From the NCBI GenBank assembly GCA_016521575.1, contig JAEKDP010000001.1, forward strand, positions 787,894 through 851,893: DNA of 64,000 bases, read 5' to 3'. Shown here piece after piece: positions 28,006 through 38,100 of the stretch. The translations under genes were made by a program, and so were the position numbers. This DNA comes from Rhodobacteraceae bacterium F11138 (lineage in GTDB: Bacteria; Pseudomonadota; Alphaproteobacteria; Rhodobacterales; Rhodobacteraceae). Under the pieces are notes generated by a model. It worked only from the letters and a program-made list of their open reading frames with translations. It was not told the DNA's origin and did no database searches. How positions within the stretch are numbered: position 1 is the first letter of the stretch; each line of letters opens with the position of its first letter.

Positions 28006-29282
28006 CCTCTCCGATAGACCGGCGTGCCGGCGACATAGGTTGCAAGCACCCTGCCTTGCATGCGTTCACCGTCAAACGGCGTGTTGCGCGATTTGCTGTG
28101 CAAGGTGGCGCGGTCCAGTATGAAAGGCGCATCCGGGTCAAACAGCACCAGATCCGCCGGCGCACCCGGCGACAGGCGTCCGCTGTCCAGTTGCAGCCGC
28201 CGGGCCGGGTTCAGCGAAAGGGCGGCGAACAGGGTGGGCAGGTCCAGATATTCGCCATGGACCAGCCGCAGCGCGGCGGGCAGCAGGGTTTCCAGTGCAA
28301 CCGCACCGCTGGCGGCTTCTTCATAGGGCAGGCGTTTGGATTCTTCGTCCTGGGGGGTGTGCATCGAACTGATGATGTCGATCAGCCCGTCACGCAGGGC
28401 TTCGATCACGGCCAGGCGGTCGTCTTCAGCGCGCAGCGGCGGCTTGACCTTGAAAAACGTCCGATAGTCGGCCACGTCCAGTTCGTTCAGGGTCAGATGA
28501 TGGATGCTGACCCCGGCGGTGATATCCAGCCCGTTGCGTTTGGCCCGCGCCAGGGCGGGCAGGGCGCGCGACGTCGTGATCTGATCTGCGTGGTAACGCG
28601 CACCGGTCATTTCCAGCAGGGCGATGTCGCGATCCAGTCCCATGCGTTCGGCCATCGCAGACACGGCGGGCAGGCCGCGCAGCGATGCGAATTTTCCCGA
28701 GGTGACGCAGGCACCGTCCGACAGGCCCGGATCCTGCGGATGCGCGATGACCAGCGCGTTCAGGCTGCGGGCATAGGTCAAGGCGCGGGAAAACACCTTG
28801 GTATTGGCGATCACATGGTCGCAATCGGTGAAAGCGACCGCACCGGCGTCCATCAGAAACCCGATCTCGGTCATTTCGCGCCCCTCGCGCCCCTTGGTCA
28901 GCGCCGCCATGGGCAGCACGTTGACGGGGGCCGCCGCATTGGCGCGGCGGGTGACGAACTCCAGCGTCTCGGGGCTGTCTATGGCCGGGCTGGTGTCGGG
29001 GCGGGTGATCATCGTGGTGACGCCGCCCGCCGCCGCCGCCAGCCCGGCCGAACGATAGCTTTCCTTGTGTCGCTCGCCCGGCTCACAGACCTTGACACCG
29101 ATATCGACAATGCCGGGGGCCAGGCATTTGCCGTTGCAATCGACCACAGCGGTATCATCGGGCACGGCAATTTCGGCACCGGCGGCAATGATACGCCCGT
29201 TTTCGACCAGCAGGCTGCCGGGCGTGTCGCTTCGGGATTCGGGGTCGATCAGGCGGGCGTTGGTGAACAGGGTGGTGGTCAT
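28002..29282 (-). CDS. pyrC: pseudo-dihydroorotase (catalytically dead PyrC homologue)
   Basis: 426 residues from the ATG at 29282, class I dihydroorotase fold. The zinc motif VDxHxHxREPG reads VDIGVKVCEPG (59-69), so both His are Gly62 and Lys64 and the substrate Arg is Cys66. The HxxH motif is H231-A-D-Q234. The catalytic Asp of the TDHAPH motif is Met307. The fold is intact but catalysis is very unlikely. In Pseudomonas such PyrC' proteins are structural partners of aspartate carbamoyltransferase, and pyrB lies two genes upstream here. An active dihydroorotase should exist elsewhere in the genome. Confidence 0.88.
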   Translation of the reverse strand: MTTTLFTNARLIDPESRSDTPGSLLVENGRIIAAGAEIAVPDDTAVVDCNGKCLAPGIVDIGVKVCEPGERHKESYRSAGLAAAAGGVTTMITRPDTSPAIDSPETLEFVTRRANAAAPVNVLPMAALTKGREGREMTEIGFLMDAGAVAFTDCDHVIANTKVFSRALTYARSLNALVIAHPQDPGLSDGACVTSGKFASLRGLPAVSAMAERMGLDRDIALLEMTGARYHADQITTSRALPALARAKRNGLDITAGVSIHHLTLNELDVADYRTFFKVKPPLRAEDDRLAVIEALRDGLIDIISSMHTPQDEESKRLPYEEAASGAVALETLLPAALRLVHGEYLDLPTLFAALSLNPARRLQLDSGRLSPGAPADLVLFDPDAPFILDRATLHSKSRNTPFDGERMQGRVLATYVAGTPVYRRG

Positions 29283-29403
29283 GTACGATGCCCTTTGTTG
29301 GCGGCAATGGGGGCGATGGCGGCAATCCCGGCGGTGCCGGGACCGGTGCGTCCGGTCGTGGCGCGGATCCGGCGGCATACGGCAGAGCGTCGCGAAACGG
29401 CGC

Positions 29404-29946
29404 TCATGTCGCGACCAGCCAGACGATCAGGGCGATCAACACCATGAACACCGCAAAAATGGTGCCGCCGACCCGGCGCGCGCGGCTGCGCGAGAAGCGG
29501 GGCGATTGTGTCCGGTTCGGGCCCTGGCGTGGCCGGGCGCTGTCGGTGGCAATTGCCGGACCCGCGCGCCAGTCGGTCGGCGTGGCGGTAAAGGTGGCAA
29601 CCGGGTGGACCGTATCCGGCGGATTCAGGGTCGCGACACGCCCGCCAAAGGCCCCGCTGAAGATCAGCAGCACATGGCCGCGCAAGGCATCCAACTGCGC
29701 CTTATGCGCGTCGATCTGTTCCGGCGCGATGCCGCAGCCGTCGATCAGGTATCCGCCCAGCCCCAGCTTCCCCAGATCCGCGACCGGGAACACCTCGACA
29801 TGGGCAGGGTTCAGCGGCCCGCTGTCCAGCATCTGTTCCACCGCGCCCGGTTCGGACAGGAATCGGGCCTGTTCGGGCGGCATGTCCAGCGCAAACAGAC
29901 GCAGCTTGCCGGTTTCGCCCGCGGGGATGATCAGTGCGTCGCTCAT
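29404..29946 (-). CDS. tail-anchored protein between pyrB and the pseudo-dihydroorotase
   Basis: 180 residues. The N-terminal two-thirds are soluble ([20 protein letters not shown], then an alpha/beta pattern). A basic Arg-rich linker (about 140-158) leads to a single C-terminal membrane helix, [20 protein letters not shown], with almost nothing after it, which is a tail-anchor topology. Its ATG overlaps the pyrB stop (ATGA), and the dihydroorotase-like gene starts 121 bases further on. I do not recognise a family. Its position suggests a link to the aspartate carbamoyltransferase complex or to membrane localisation of pyrimidine synthesis; this is inference only. Confidence 0.75.
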   Translation of the reverse strand: MSDALIIPAGETGKLRLFALDMPPEQARFLSEPGAVEQMLDSGPLNPAHVEVFPVADLGKLGLGGYLIDGCGIAPEQIDAHKAQLDALRGHVLLIFSGAFGGRVATLNPPDTVHPVATFTATPTDWRAGPAIATDSARPRQGPNRTQSPRFSRSRARRVGGTIFAVFMVLIALIVWLVAT

Positions 29947-30890
29947 GCTGTGTCGGTACGGCTGGCCAGCAGGTTGCGTGCCAGCAGTTCCATCGTCGCC
30001 ATGCGCACGGCAACGCCCATTTCCACCTGATCCTGAATGACGCTGCGGTTGATGTCGTCGGCCAGGGTCCCGTCGATTTCGACACCACGGTTCATCGGGC
30101 CGGGATGCATGATGATGGCATCGGGTTTGGCCAGGGCCAGCTTGTCTTCGTCCAGCCCGTAGCGGTGGTAATATTCGCGCTCGGACGGGATGAAACCGCC
30201 ATCCATGCGTTCACGTTGCAGGCGCAGCATCATCACCACGTCGACATCGGCAAGGCCCTGCTCCATATCGTCATAGACCTCGACCCCGAACTGGTCGATC
30301 TGCGCCGGCATCAGGGTGGGCGGGCCGATCAGGCGGATGCGGTTTTCCATCTTGCCCAGCAGCAGGATGTTCGATCGCGCCACGCGCGAATGGGCGATGT
30401 CGCCGCAGATCGCGATGTTGAGCCGGTGCAGCCGGCCCTTGGCGCGGCGAATGGTCAGGGCATCCAGTAGGGCCTGTGTCGGATGCTCATGGCGCCCGTC
30501 ACCCGCGTTCAGCACTGCGCAGTTTACCTTTTGCGCCAGCAGATCCACCGCGCCGGAATGCGGGTGGCGCACCACCAACAGGTCGGGATGCATCGCATTC
30601 AGCGTCAGCGCCGTGTCGATCAGCGTTTCGCCTTTCTTGATCGAACTGGCCTGCATCGCCATGTTCATCACGTCCGCGCCCAGGCGTTTGCCTGCAATTT
30701 CGAAACTGGCCTGGGTGCGGGTTGAGTTCTCGAAGAACATGTTGATCTGGGTCAGCCCCGTCAGCACGTCGGAATGCTTGGCGGTCTGGCGATTCAGAGT
30801 GACATAGTCCTCGGCCAGATCCAGAATCGTGGTGATGTCATGAGGGGCCAGTTGTTCGATCCCCAGCAGGTGGCGATGGTGAAAGGACAT
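29943..30890 (-). CDS. pyrB: aspartate carbamoyltransferase catalytic subunit
   Basis: Condenses carbamoyl phosphate and aspartate in pyrimidine synthesis; 315 residues. The carbamoyl-phosphate site [12 protein letters not shown], the [11 protein letters not shown] motif, and MHPGPMNRG are all intact. No pyrI regulatory gene is present. The next genes are the tail-anchored protein and the dead dihydroorotase, an arrangement like the pyrB-pyrC' type. Confidence 0.96.
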   Translation of the reverse strand: MSFHHRHLLGIEQLAPHDITTILDLAEDYVTLNRQTAKHSDVLTGLTQINMFFENSTRTQASFEIAGKRLGADVMNMAMQASSIKKGETLIDTALTLNAMHPDLLVVRHPHSGAVDLLAQKVNCAVLNAGDGRHEHPTQALLDALTIRRAKGRLHRLNIAICGDIAHSRVARSNILLLGKMENRIRLIGPPTLMPAQIDQFGVEVYDDMEQGLADVDVVMMLRLQRERMDGGFIPSEREYYHRYGLDEDKLALAKPDAIIMHPGPMNRGVEIDGTLADDINRSVIQDQVEMGVAVRMATMELLARNLLASRTDTA

Positions 30891-31043
30891 GGGCGCTCCG
30901 TGTCAGGGTCGCGCCCTTATAGGAAGCCGGCCGAGTGCGGGCAAGTCACACTGCCGGGCGTGACATGCGGATTCGGGTAATATTTTCGCCGGAACCCGGC
31001 CGGGGTGGTTTTGTCCCCGCGCGGAAGCGACTAGCGTATCGGC

Positions 31044-31850
31044 ATGGAATCAGCTTTGGATTTTCATACGGCACGGGCGCTGCTGGAATGGCAGATCGAA
31101 CTGGGCGCGACCGAAGCCATCGGAGATGCTCCGGTGGACCGCTATGCTTTGCCGGATGTCGCGCCTTGGTCCGGCAAGGCCCGATCCAATCCTGCGGCGT
31201 CCGCCGCGCCCCGGGCCGGGCGGAACGCCCCGGCGGCCGGGACCATTCCCATGGCCGAAACCGACCCGGTGGATCTGGCCCGGCAGGCGGCGCAAGGGGC
31301 AATGACGCTGGATGCGCTCAGGGCGGCACTGGCGGTGTTTGATCTGTGCGATCTGAAGAAAGGCGCGCGTAATCTGGTGTTCTGCGATGGGGTGCCCGAG
31401 GCGCGGGTGATGATCATCGGCGAAGCGCCGGGCCGGGAAGAAGACCGCGCCGGGCGGCCGTTCGTGGGGCGTGCCGGGCAATTGCTTGACCGGATGCTGC
31501 AGGCCGTCAACCTGAACCGGCAGAGTTCGGTCTACATCACCAATGTCCTGCCGTGGCGGCCGCCGCATAACCGCGACCCCAAGCCCGATGAAATCGCGAT
31601 GATGGTGCCGTTCTTGCAGCGTCACGTGGAACTGGCCAACCCGGATGTATTGGTGTTGGTGGGCAATCACAGTTGTCAGGCGGTGTTGGGCAAGCGGGGC
31701 ATTCTGCGATTGCGGGGCAATTGGACGGAAGGGTTCGGCAAGCCGGTGCTGCCGATGACACATCCGGCCTATCTGTTGCGCACGCCGCTGGCCAAACGCG
31801 AGGCCTGGGCGGATTTGTTGAGCCTGCAAGCGCGGCTGAGGGGGACATGA
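31044..31850 (+). CDS. uracil-DNA glycosylase, family 4-like, probably without the Fe-S cluster
   Basis: Excises uracil from DNA; 268 residues. Motif A is GEAPGREED (126-134) and motif B is THPAYLLR (His240), with ITNVLPWRPPHNR between them. The N-terminal 95 residues are an Ala/Pro-rich extension. Only three Cys occur (102, 114, 211) and the N-terminal CxxC pair that holds the [4Fe-4S] cluster in family 4 is absent, so the cluster is probably missing. First gene of an operon with tight junctions; its stop overlaps the phosphoesterase start. Confidence 0.87.
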   Translation: MESALDFHTARALLEWQIELGATEAIGDAPVDRYALPDVAPWSGKARSNPAASAAPRAGRNAPAAGTIPMAETDPVDLARQAAQGAMTLDALRAALAVFDLCDLKKGARNLVFCDGVPEARVMIIGEAPGREEDRAGRPFVGRAGQLLDRMLQAVNLNRQSSVYITNVLPWRPPHNRDPKPDEIAMMVPFLQRHVELANPDVLVLVGNHSCQAVLGKRGILRLRGNWTEGFGKPVLPMTHPAYLLRTPLAKREAWADLLSLQARLRGT

Positions 31851-32449
31851 TGAAGATACTGGCGTTTTCAGACCTGCACGGCGCAGGCAACCGCGCAGCC
31901 GAGATTGTTGCGGCAAGTGCCGAGGCCGATTTGGTGATCGGGGCCGGAGACTTCTGCAACATGCGCAAGGGCCTTGAAGAGGCGTTGGCGATGTTGGTGC
32001 AGATCCGCGCGCCGATGGTGATGGTGCCGGGAAACGCCGAAAGCATTGAGGAACTGCGGGCCGCGGCCCCCGTGGGCGTGACCGTCCTGCATGGCGAAGG
32101 CGCGACGGTGAACGGGCTGCGGCTGTTCGGGTTGGGCTACGCGGTGCCGCAAACGCCTTTTGGCGGCTGGTCCTGCGATCTGTCGGAAGCGGAAGCCGAC
32201 GACATGCTTGGTGCCTGTGACGAAGCGGACATATTGATCCTGCATTCGCCCCCCAAGGGCGTCGCCGACCAGACGTCGCAGGGGCAGTCGGTGGGATCGG
32301 TGGCCATCCACGACGCCATCAAGCGCATCCAGCCGGAATTGGCGCTGTGTGGTCATATTCATGACAGCTGGGGCAAGACCGGGCAGATCGGTCTGACCCG
32401 TGTGGTGAATCTGGGGCCTCGGCCGAACTGGTTCGAGGTCGGCGCATGA
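31847..32449 (+). CDS. calcineurin-like metallophosphoesterase
   Basis: 200 residues from the first of two adjacent ATGs (31847; GAGGGGG upstream). Metal-binding motifs in order: SDLHG, GAGDFCN (GDxx), VPGNAES (the usual GNHE is GNAE), LHSPPKG and CGHIHDSWG. The substrate is not predictable. It overlaps the glycosylase stop and the exporter start (ATGA), so it is co-translated with both. The Ala in place of the usual His in GNHE is shared by some members and may affect the preferred substrate. Confidence 0.85.
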   Translation: MMKILAFSDLHGAGNRAAEIVAASAEADLVIGAGDFCNMRKGLEEALAMLVQIRAPMVMVPGNAESIEELRAAAPVGVTVLHGEGATVNGLRLFGLGYAVPQTPFGGWSCDLSEAEADDMLGACDEADILILHSPPKGVADQTSQGQSVGSVAIHDAIKRIQPELALCGHIHDSWGKTGQIGLTRVVNLGPRPNWFEVGA

Positions 32450-33057
32450 TTGATCCCATGGTCCTGATCGCCTTTGTTCCTGCGGCGCTGGCGTTGAACC
32501 TGACGCCGGGGGCGGACATGATGTTCTGTCTCGGCCAGGGGCTGCGGTCGGGTCCCGCTGCCGCCTGGGCCGCCAGCGCCGGTGTCGCGTTGGGCGGGCT
32601 GGTGCATGTCAGCCTGGCCGGTCTGGGGCTGGGTGCGGCGGTGGCCGCGCTGCCCTGGCTGTTCGACGTGATCCGCTGGATCGGAGTGGGCTATCTGCTG
32701 TGGCTGGCCTGGACCGTGTGGAGAACCGGGCCCGGCGCGCCGCAAGGAATCTCGATGGGATCGGCGCGGGTTTTCCGCAGTGGGTTGATCGTGAACCTGA
32801 CGAACCCCAAGGTCATCCTGTTCGTCCTGGCCTTTGTGCCGCAGTTCGTTGATCCGGCTGCGGGATCGATTCTGGGGCAATTTCTGACCTTGGGGGTGGT
32901 TCTGGCCCTGGGGGGCTTTGTGGTCAACGGGATGGTCGGCGTGTTCGCTGGCGGTGCCGGGCGGCGGTTGGCAGGGGCCGGGCGCTGGCTGGGCTATCTC
33001 AGCAGTGGAATATTCGCCACGCTGGCCCTGCGTCTGGCATTCCTGGAAAGGGCGTGA
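32446..33057 (+). CDS. LysE/RhtB-family amino acid exporter
   Basis: 203 residues, five to six membrane helices. The family start PAALALNLTPGADMMFCLGQGLRSGP and the central GLIVNLTNPKVILFVLAFVPQFV are clear. It probably exports a neutral or basic amino acid or related metabolite. Its ATG overlaps the preceding stop and moaB follows after 3 bases. Confidence 0.9.
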   Translation: MIDPMVLIAFVPAALALNLTPGADMMFCLGQGLRSGPAAAWAASAGVALGGLVHVSLAGLGLGAAVAALPWLFDVIRWIGVGYLLWLAWTVWRTGPGAPQGISMGSARVFRSGLIVNLTNPKVILFVLAFVPQFVDPAAGSILGQFLTLGVVLALGGFVVNGMVGVFAGGAGRRLAGAGRWLGYLSSGIFATLALRLAFLERA

Positions 33058-33060
33058 TCC

Positions 33061-33603
33061 ATGCCGAAGATTGATGAAAACAAGGCCTTTGTGCCGGTCC
33101 GGATCGCCGTCCTGACCGTATCCGACAGCCGCGGGCCGGATCAGGACCGGTCGGGACAGGTTCTGGTGGACCGCCTGCAGGCGGCAGGGCATGTTCTGGC
33201 CGACCGCGCCATTCTGCCGGATGAACGGGACCGTATCGCGGATCAGCTTCGGCGCTGGGTCGCGGATCCGTCCGTGGATGTGGTGATCAGCACCGGGGGC
33301 ACCGGCCTGACCGGGCGCGATGTCACGGTCGAAGCCCATCGCGATGTCTATGAAAAGGAAATCGAGGCGTTTGGCACCGTGTTCACGATCGTTTCCATGC
33401 AAAAGATCGGCACCAGCGCGGTGCAGTCGCGTGCCACCGGGGGCGTGGCGCAGGGCACCTATCTGTTCGCGTTGCCCGGCAGCCCGGGGGCCTGCAAGGA
33501 CGCCTGGGACGGGATACTGGCGATGCAGCTGGATTATCGTCACCGTCCCTGCAACTTTGTGGAAATAATGCCCCGATTGGACGAACATTTGCGACGGAAA
33601 TAA
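33061..33603 (+). CDS. moaB: molybdopterin adenylyltransferase/MoaB
   Basis: 180 residues, MoaB/MogA fold. Motifs are RIAVLTVSDSRG, ISTGGTGLTGRDVT and LFALPGSPGACKDAW. In organisms lacking MogA this protein adenylylates molybdopterin before metal insertion by MoeA. It ends the glycosylase-phosphoesterase-exporter operon and is separated from the other Moco genes of the window. Confidence 0.92.
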   Translation: MPKIDENKAFVPVRIAVLTVSDSRGPDQDRSGQVLVDRLQAAGHVLADRAILPDERDRIADQLRRWVADPSVDVVISTGGTGLTGRDVTVEAHRDVYEKEIEAFGTVFTIVSMQKIGTSAVQSRATGGVAQGTYLFALPGSPGACKDAWDGILAMQLDYRHRPCNFVEIMPRLDEHLRRK

Positions 33604-33699
33604 CCGACAGCAACGTTGAACCCCTTGTGGCTTGGCATTTTCCGTCGGCCCGCTACTTTGGAAGCATGGCCACAATGGATGGCTGCAAGAGTATATCGT

Positions 33700-35154
33700 A
33701 TGCGGTTTTTACGTCAAAGCATGGTCGGGCTGTTTCTGGCATCTCTTACGCTGGCCCTGATGATTTATGCCGTCAGCCTGGTGCTGGGGGCGGTGCAGGC
33801 GCGGCTGAATGATGAAAGGGCACCGGTGGCGGCCCGCGAACGGGTGTTCGCGGTCAATCTGGTGACGGCGCGCTCCGAAACCATCGCGCCGGTCATGCAG
33901 GCGTTCGGTCAGGTGCAAAGCCGCCGTACACTGGAATTGCGGGCTGCCATGGGCGGCCGGATCATCGAACTGGCCGACAGTTTTGAAGAAGGCGGCGCCG
34001 TGCAGGCGGGCGATGTTCTGGTCCGGGTCGATCCCGCCGATGCGCAATCCGCGCTTGAGCGGATGCAGAACGATATGCTGGATGCGCAGGCCGAAGTCCG
34101 CGACGCCGAACGGGCCCTGGTGCTGGCGCGCGACGAACTGGCGGCGGCGGAGGATCAGGCCGAGCTGCGTGTCCGGGCCTTCACGCGGCAGCAGGATTTG
34201 CAGGAACGTGGCGTCGGAACCGCCGCTGCGGTTGAAACCGCCGAACTGGCCGCTGCTTCGGCCCGTCAGGTGGTGGTGTCGCGCCGTCAGGCCCTGGCCC
34301 TTGCCCAAGCCCGGATCGACCAGGCGGCAACGCGTCGGGCGCGGGCGGAAATTTCGCTTGAAACCGCGCGGCGTGATCTGGATGAAACCACGCTGACAGC
34401 CGCGTTCGACGGGACCCTGACCGAGGTCAACCTGGTCGAAGGGCGTTTGGTTTCGACCAATGAGAAACTGGCGGTTCTGGTGGATCCGAATGCCTTGGAG
34501 GTCGCGTTCCGCATCTCGACGGCACAATATGCCCGTTTGCTGGATGGGTCCGGTGCGTTGATTCCGGCCCGGGTTCTGGCGTCGTTGGACGTGTCGGGCG
34601 CCGAACTTGTGGCCAATGGCCGCATCAGCCGCGACAGTGCAGTTGCCGGGGACGGCCAATCGGGACGGCTGTTGTTCGCCGGACTGGACAATGCGGCGGG
34701 GTTCAAACCCGGCGATTTCGTCACCGTTTCGGTTCAGGAACCGGAGATCGAAAATCTGATCCGTCTGCCAGCCTCGGCTCTGGACGCGGCCAGCACGGTG
34801 CTGGTGCTGGGGGGCGAAAACCGCCTTGAATCCCTGCAAGTGGATTTGATCCGGCGTCAGGGCGATGATGTGCTGGTGCGCGGCGCAGGGCTGGAAGGGC
34901 GCGAAGTCGTGGTGGGGCGCACGCCTCTTCTGGGTGCGGGGATCCGGGTGAAGCCAATTCGGGACCGGGCCGAAAGCGCGACAGCGCCCGCGATGCTTGA
35001 ACTCAGCGAGGATCGGCGCGCCCGTCTGGTGGCGTTCGTTCAGGACAACGCACGCATGCCCGCCGAGGCCAAGGCCCGGATGCTCGCCCAGCTGGGCGAA
35101 ACCCGCGTTCCAGCCGGTCTGGTGCAGCGCATCGAGTCCCGGATCGGGGGCTGA
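33700..35154 (+). CDS. RND efflux periplasmic adaptor (HlyD/MexA type)
   Basis: Bridges the inner-membrane pump to an outer-membrane channel; 484 residues from the ATG at 33700. In-frame ATGs at 33679 and 33616 are possible but add little. An N-terminal membrane helix (MVGLFLASLTLALMIYAVSLVL) is followed by a biotinyl-lipoyl half (TLELRAAMGGRIIELADSFEEGGAVQAGDVLVRVD), a long Ala-rich coiled coil (about 120-230) and the second lipoyl half (TLTAAFDGTLTEVNLVEGRLV). The permease starts 6 bases after the stop; no TolC-like gene is adjacent. Confidence 0.88.
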   Translation: MRFLRQSMVGLFLASLTLALMIYAVSLVLGAVQARLNDERAPVAARERVFAVNLVTARSETIAPVMQAFGQVQSRRTLELRAAMGGRIIELADSFEEGGAVQAGDVLVRVDPADAQSALERMQNDMLDAQAEVRDAERALVLARDELAAAEDQAELRVRAFTRQQDLQERGVGTAAAVETAELAAASARQVVVSRRQALALAQARIDQAATRRARAEISLETARRDLDETTLTAAFDGTLTEVNLVEGRLVSTNEKLAVLVDPNALEVAFRISTAQYARLLDGSGALIPARVLASLDVSGAELVANGRISRDSAVAGDGQSGRLLFAGLDNAAGFKPGDFVTVSVQEPEIENLIRLPASALDAASTVLVLGGENRLESLQVDLIRRQGDDVLVRGAGLEGREVVVGRTPLLGAGIRVKPIRDRAESATAPAMLELSEDRRARLVAFVQDNARMPAEAKARMLAQLGETRVPAGLVQRIESRIGG

Positions 35155-35160
35155 TCGGTC

Positions 35161-38100
35161 ATGATGCGCGACATCCCACACGCCGCTGGCGGGCTGATGT
35201 CCTATTTCACGCGGCACCGGACGGTGGCGAACCTGCTTTTGCTGGTGATGCTGGTGCTGGGTGCGGCGGCGATGCCCAACATGCGCGCCCAGTTCTTTCC
35301 GGATGTGATCATCGACAGTGTCACGGTCAATGTGGAATGGGAAGGTGCGGGCCCGGAAGACGTCGACAATGCAATCGTGCAGATACTCGAACCGGCGCTG
35401 ATGGCGGTGGACGGGGTTGCGGCCACAAAGGCCACATCGCGCGAAGGCCGGGCCTTTCTGACACTGGAATTCGAACCCGGCTGGGACATGGCCCGCGCCG
35501 CGGATGATGTTCAGGTCGCCGTCGATGCGATCACGACCCTGCCCGAGGACGCCGAAGACCCAACCGTGCGGCGCGCGGTCTGGCGAGACCGTGTGACCGA
35601 TGTGGTCCTGTCCGGCCCGGTGGCTCCGGCCCAGTTGGCGCTGTTTGCGGATGAACTGGTCACCCGGTTGTTCGCGGTCGGCGTGACCCGGGCCACCATC
35701 CGTGGCGTGGCCGCGCCGCAAACCATCGTCGAGGTGCCTTCTGTCAGGCTGATCGAGCATGACATCAGCATGGCCGCGATTGCCGCCGCGATCGCCGGCG
35801 AAGTCGATGCCGACCCGGCCGGAGACGTCACCGGCGCCAACGCAAGGGTGCGCACCGGAACCGAGCGCCGGTCGCCGGAGGACATTGCCGACATTGTTCT
35901 GCGGTCCAACCCGGATGGATCCACCCTGACCATTGCGGATCTGGCCTCGGTCCGGGTCGAAGGCGTCACTCGGCTGCGCAGCTATTTCGTCGGCGAAAAC
36001 CCGGCTTTCTCGATCCGGATAGATCGCTCGGATGCAGGCGATGCCATCGCGATTCAGCATCAGGTCGAGCAGGTCGCGGCAGACATGCAGGCCAGCCTGC
36101 CGGCGGGCGTCAAGCTGGACCTGATCCGCACACGGGCCGATGCGATCAGCGGGCGTCTGGATATCCTGATCGACAACGGGCTGATGGGCCTGGCGCTGGT
36201 GGTGTGCCTGCTGTTTCTGTTTCTGAACGCGCGCATTGCTCTGTGGGTCGCTGCGGGTATCCCGGCGGCGATGTTTGCTGCCGTGGCACTGATGTATGCC
36301 GGCGGGCTGACCATCAACATGATCAGCCTGTTCGGATTGATCATCACGCTGGGCATCGTCGTGGATGACGCCATCGTGGTGGGGGAACATGCCGATTTCC
36401 GTGCCCGCCGTCTGGGCGAACACCCGGTCGTTGCTGCCGAAACCGCAGCCCGGCGCATGGCGATGCCGGTTTTGGCCGCCACCCTGACCACTGTGATCGC
36501 GTTTTTCGGGCTGACTGCCGTCGGGGGGCGGTTCGGGGATTTGATCGCCGATATTCCGTTCACCGTGATTGCGGTGCTGGTTGCGTCGCTGGCCGAGTGT
36601 TTCCTGATCCTGCCCAATCATATGGCGCATGCGATTGCGCATTCGGCCAAACAGCATTGGTACGACTGGCCCAACCGGGTGGTGAATCGCGGCTTTCGCC
36701 GGGTGCGGGATCAGGTGTTCGGCCCGCTCATGGCCTGGGCCGTCCGGGCGCGCTATGTGGTGCTGGCGGTGATGCTGGCGGTGCTGGCCAGCCAATTGGC
36801 GCTGTTCATCCGCGGCGACGTGCAATGGCGGTTCTTCAACGCGCCCGAGCGGGGATCGGTCACCGGGAATTTTGCCATGGCCGAAGGCGCCAGCCGCGCC
36901 GATACGCTGGCGATGATGGCGGAAATGCAGCGCGCCACAGAAGACCTGGGCCGGGACTATGCAGAACGGTACGGCCGCAATCCGCTGGACTATGTCATTG
37001 CCGAGGTCGGCGGCAATTCGGGCCGGGGGCTGGCGGGCGTCGATACCAAAGACCCGGATCTGCTGGGCGCGATCTCGATCGAACTGATTGACGCCGATCT
37101 GCGCCCCTATTCCAGCTTTGCGCTGGTTGCGGACTTGCAGGACCGGGTGCAACAGCACCCGCTGGCCGAGGTCGTGTCGTTTCGGGGCTGGCGTTCCGGG
37201 CCGGGTGGCGATGCGTTGGATGTCCAGTTCTTCGGCGCCGATGTTCAGACCCTGAAAGCGGCCAGCATGGATCTGCAGGCGGCGCTGTTGCGGTATTCCG
37301 AAGTCTCGGCCGTCGAAGACGATCTGGCCTATGACAAACAGGAGCTGATTCTGGACCTGACCCCGCAGGGGCAGGCCCTGGGGTTCACCATCGATGCCCT
37401 TGGCAGCGCCCTGCGTGCACGGCTGAACGGGATTGAGGCGGCCACCTATCCCGACGGGCCGCGCAGTGCCGCGATCCGGGTCGAGTTGCCCGAAGACGAA
37501 TTGACCGCCGATTTCCTGGACCGGACCTATATGCGCACGCCTCAAGGCGTTTATGTGCCGTTGTCCGATATCGTCAGCGTGCAGCAGCGCACCGGGTTTT
37601 CGGCGGTGCAGCGCGAAAATGGACTGCGGGTGATTTCCGTCACCGGCGATCTGTCCGAGGACGATCCCGCGCGCGCGGCCGAGATCCAGACCGCGCTGCA
37701 AACCGAAATCCTGCCCGCCATCGCCAGCACGCGTCAGGTCGAATGGCGCTTGTCCGGGCTCAGCGAGCAAGAGAACGACTTCCTGAACGATGCCCGCAAC
37801 GGGCTGATCCTGTGCCTGACCGGGATCTATCTGGTGCTGGCCTGGGTGTTTGCCAGCTGGACCCGACCGCTGGTGGTGATGGCGATCATCCCCTTTGGTC
37901 TGGTGGGCACGATCTGGGGGCATCATGTCTGGGATGTGCCGCTGAGTATGTTCACCGTGGTCGGATTGCTGGGCATGACCGGTATCATCATCAACGATTC
38001 CATCGTTCTGGTCACGACCATCGATCAATACGCCCGGGACCGCGGATTGTTTCCGGCGATCGTCCAGGGGGCCACGGACCGGCTGCGTCCGGTGATGCTG

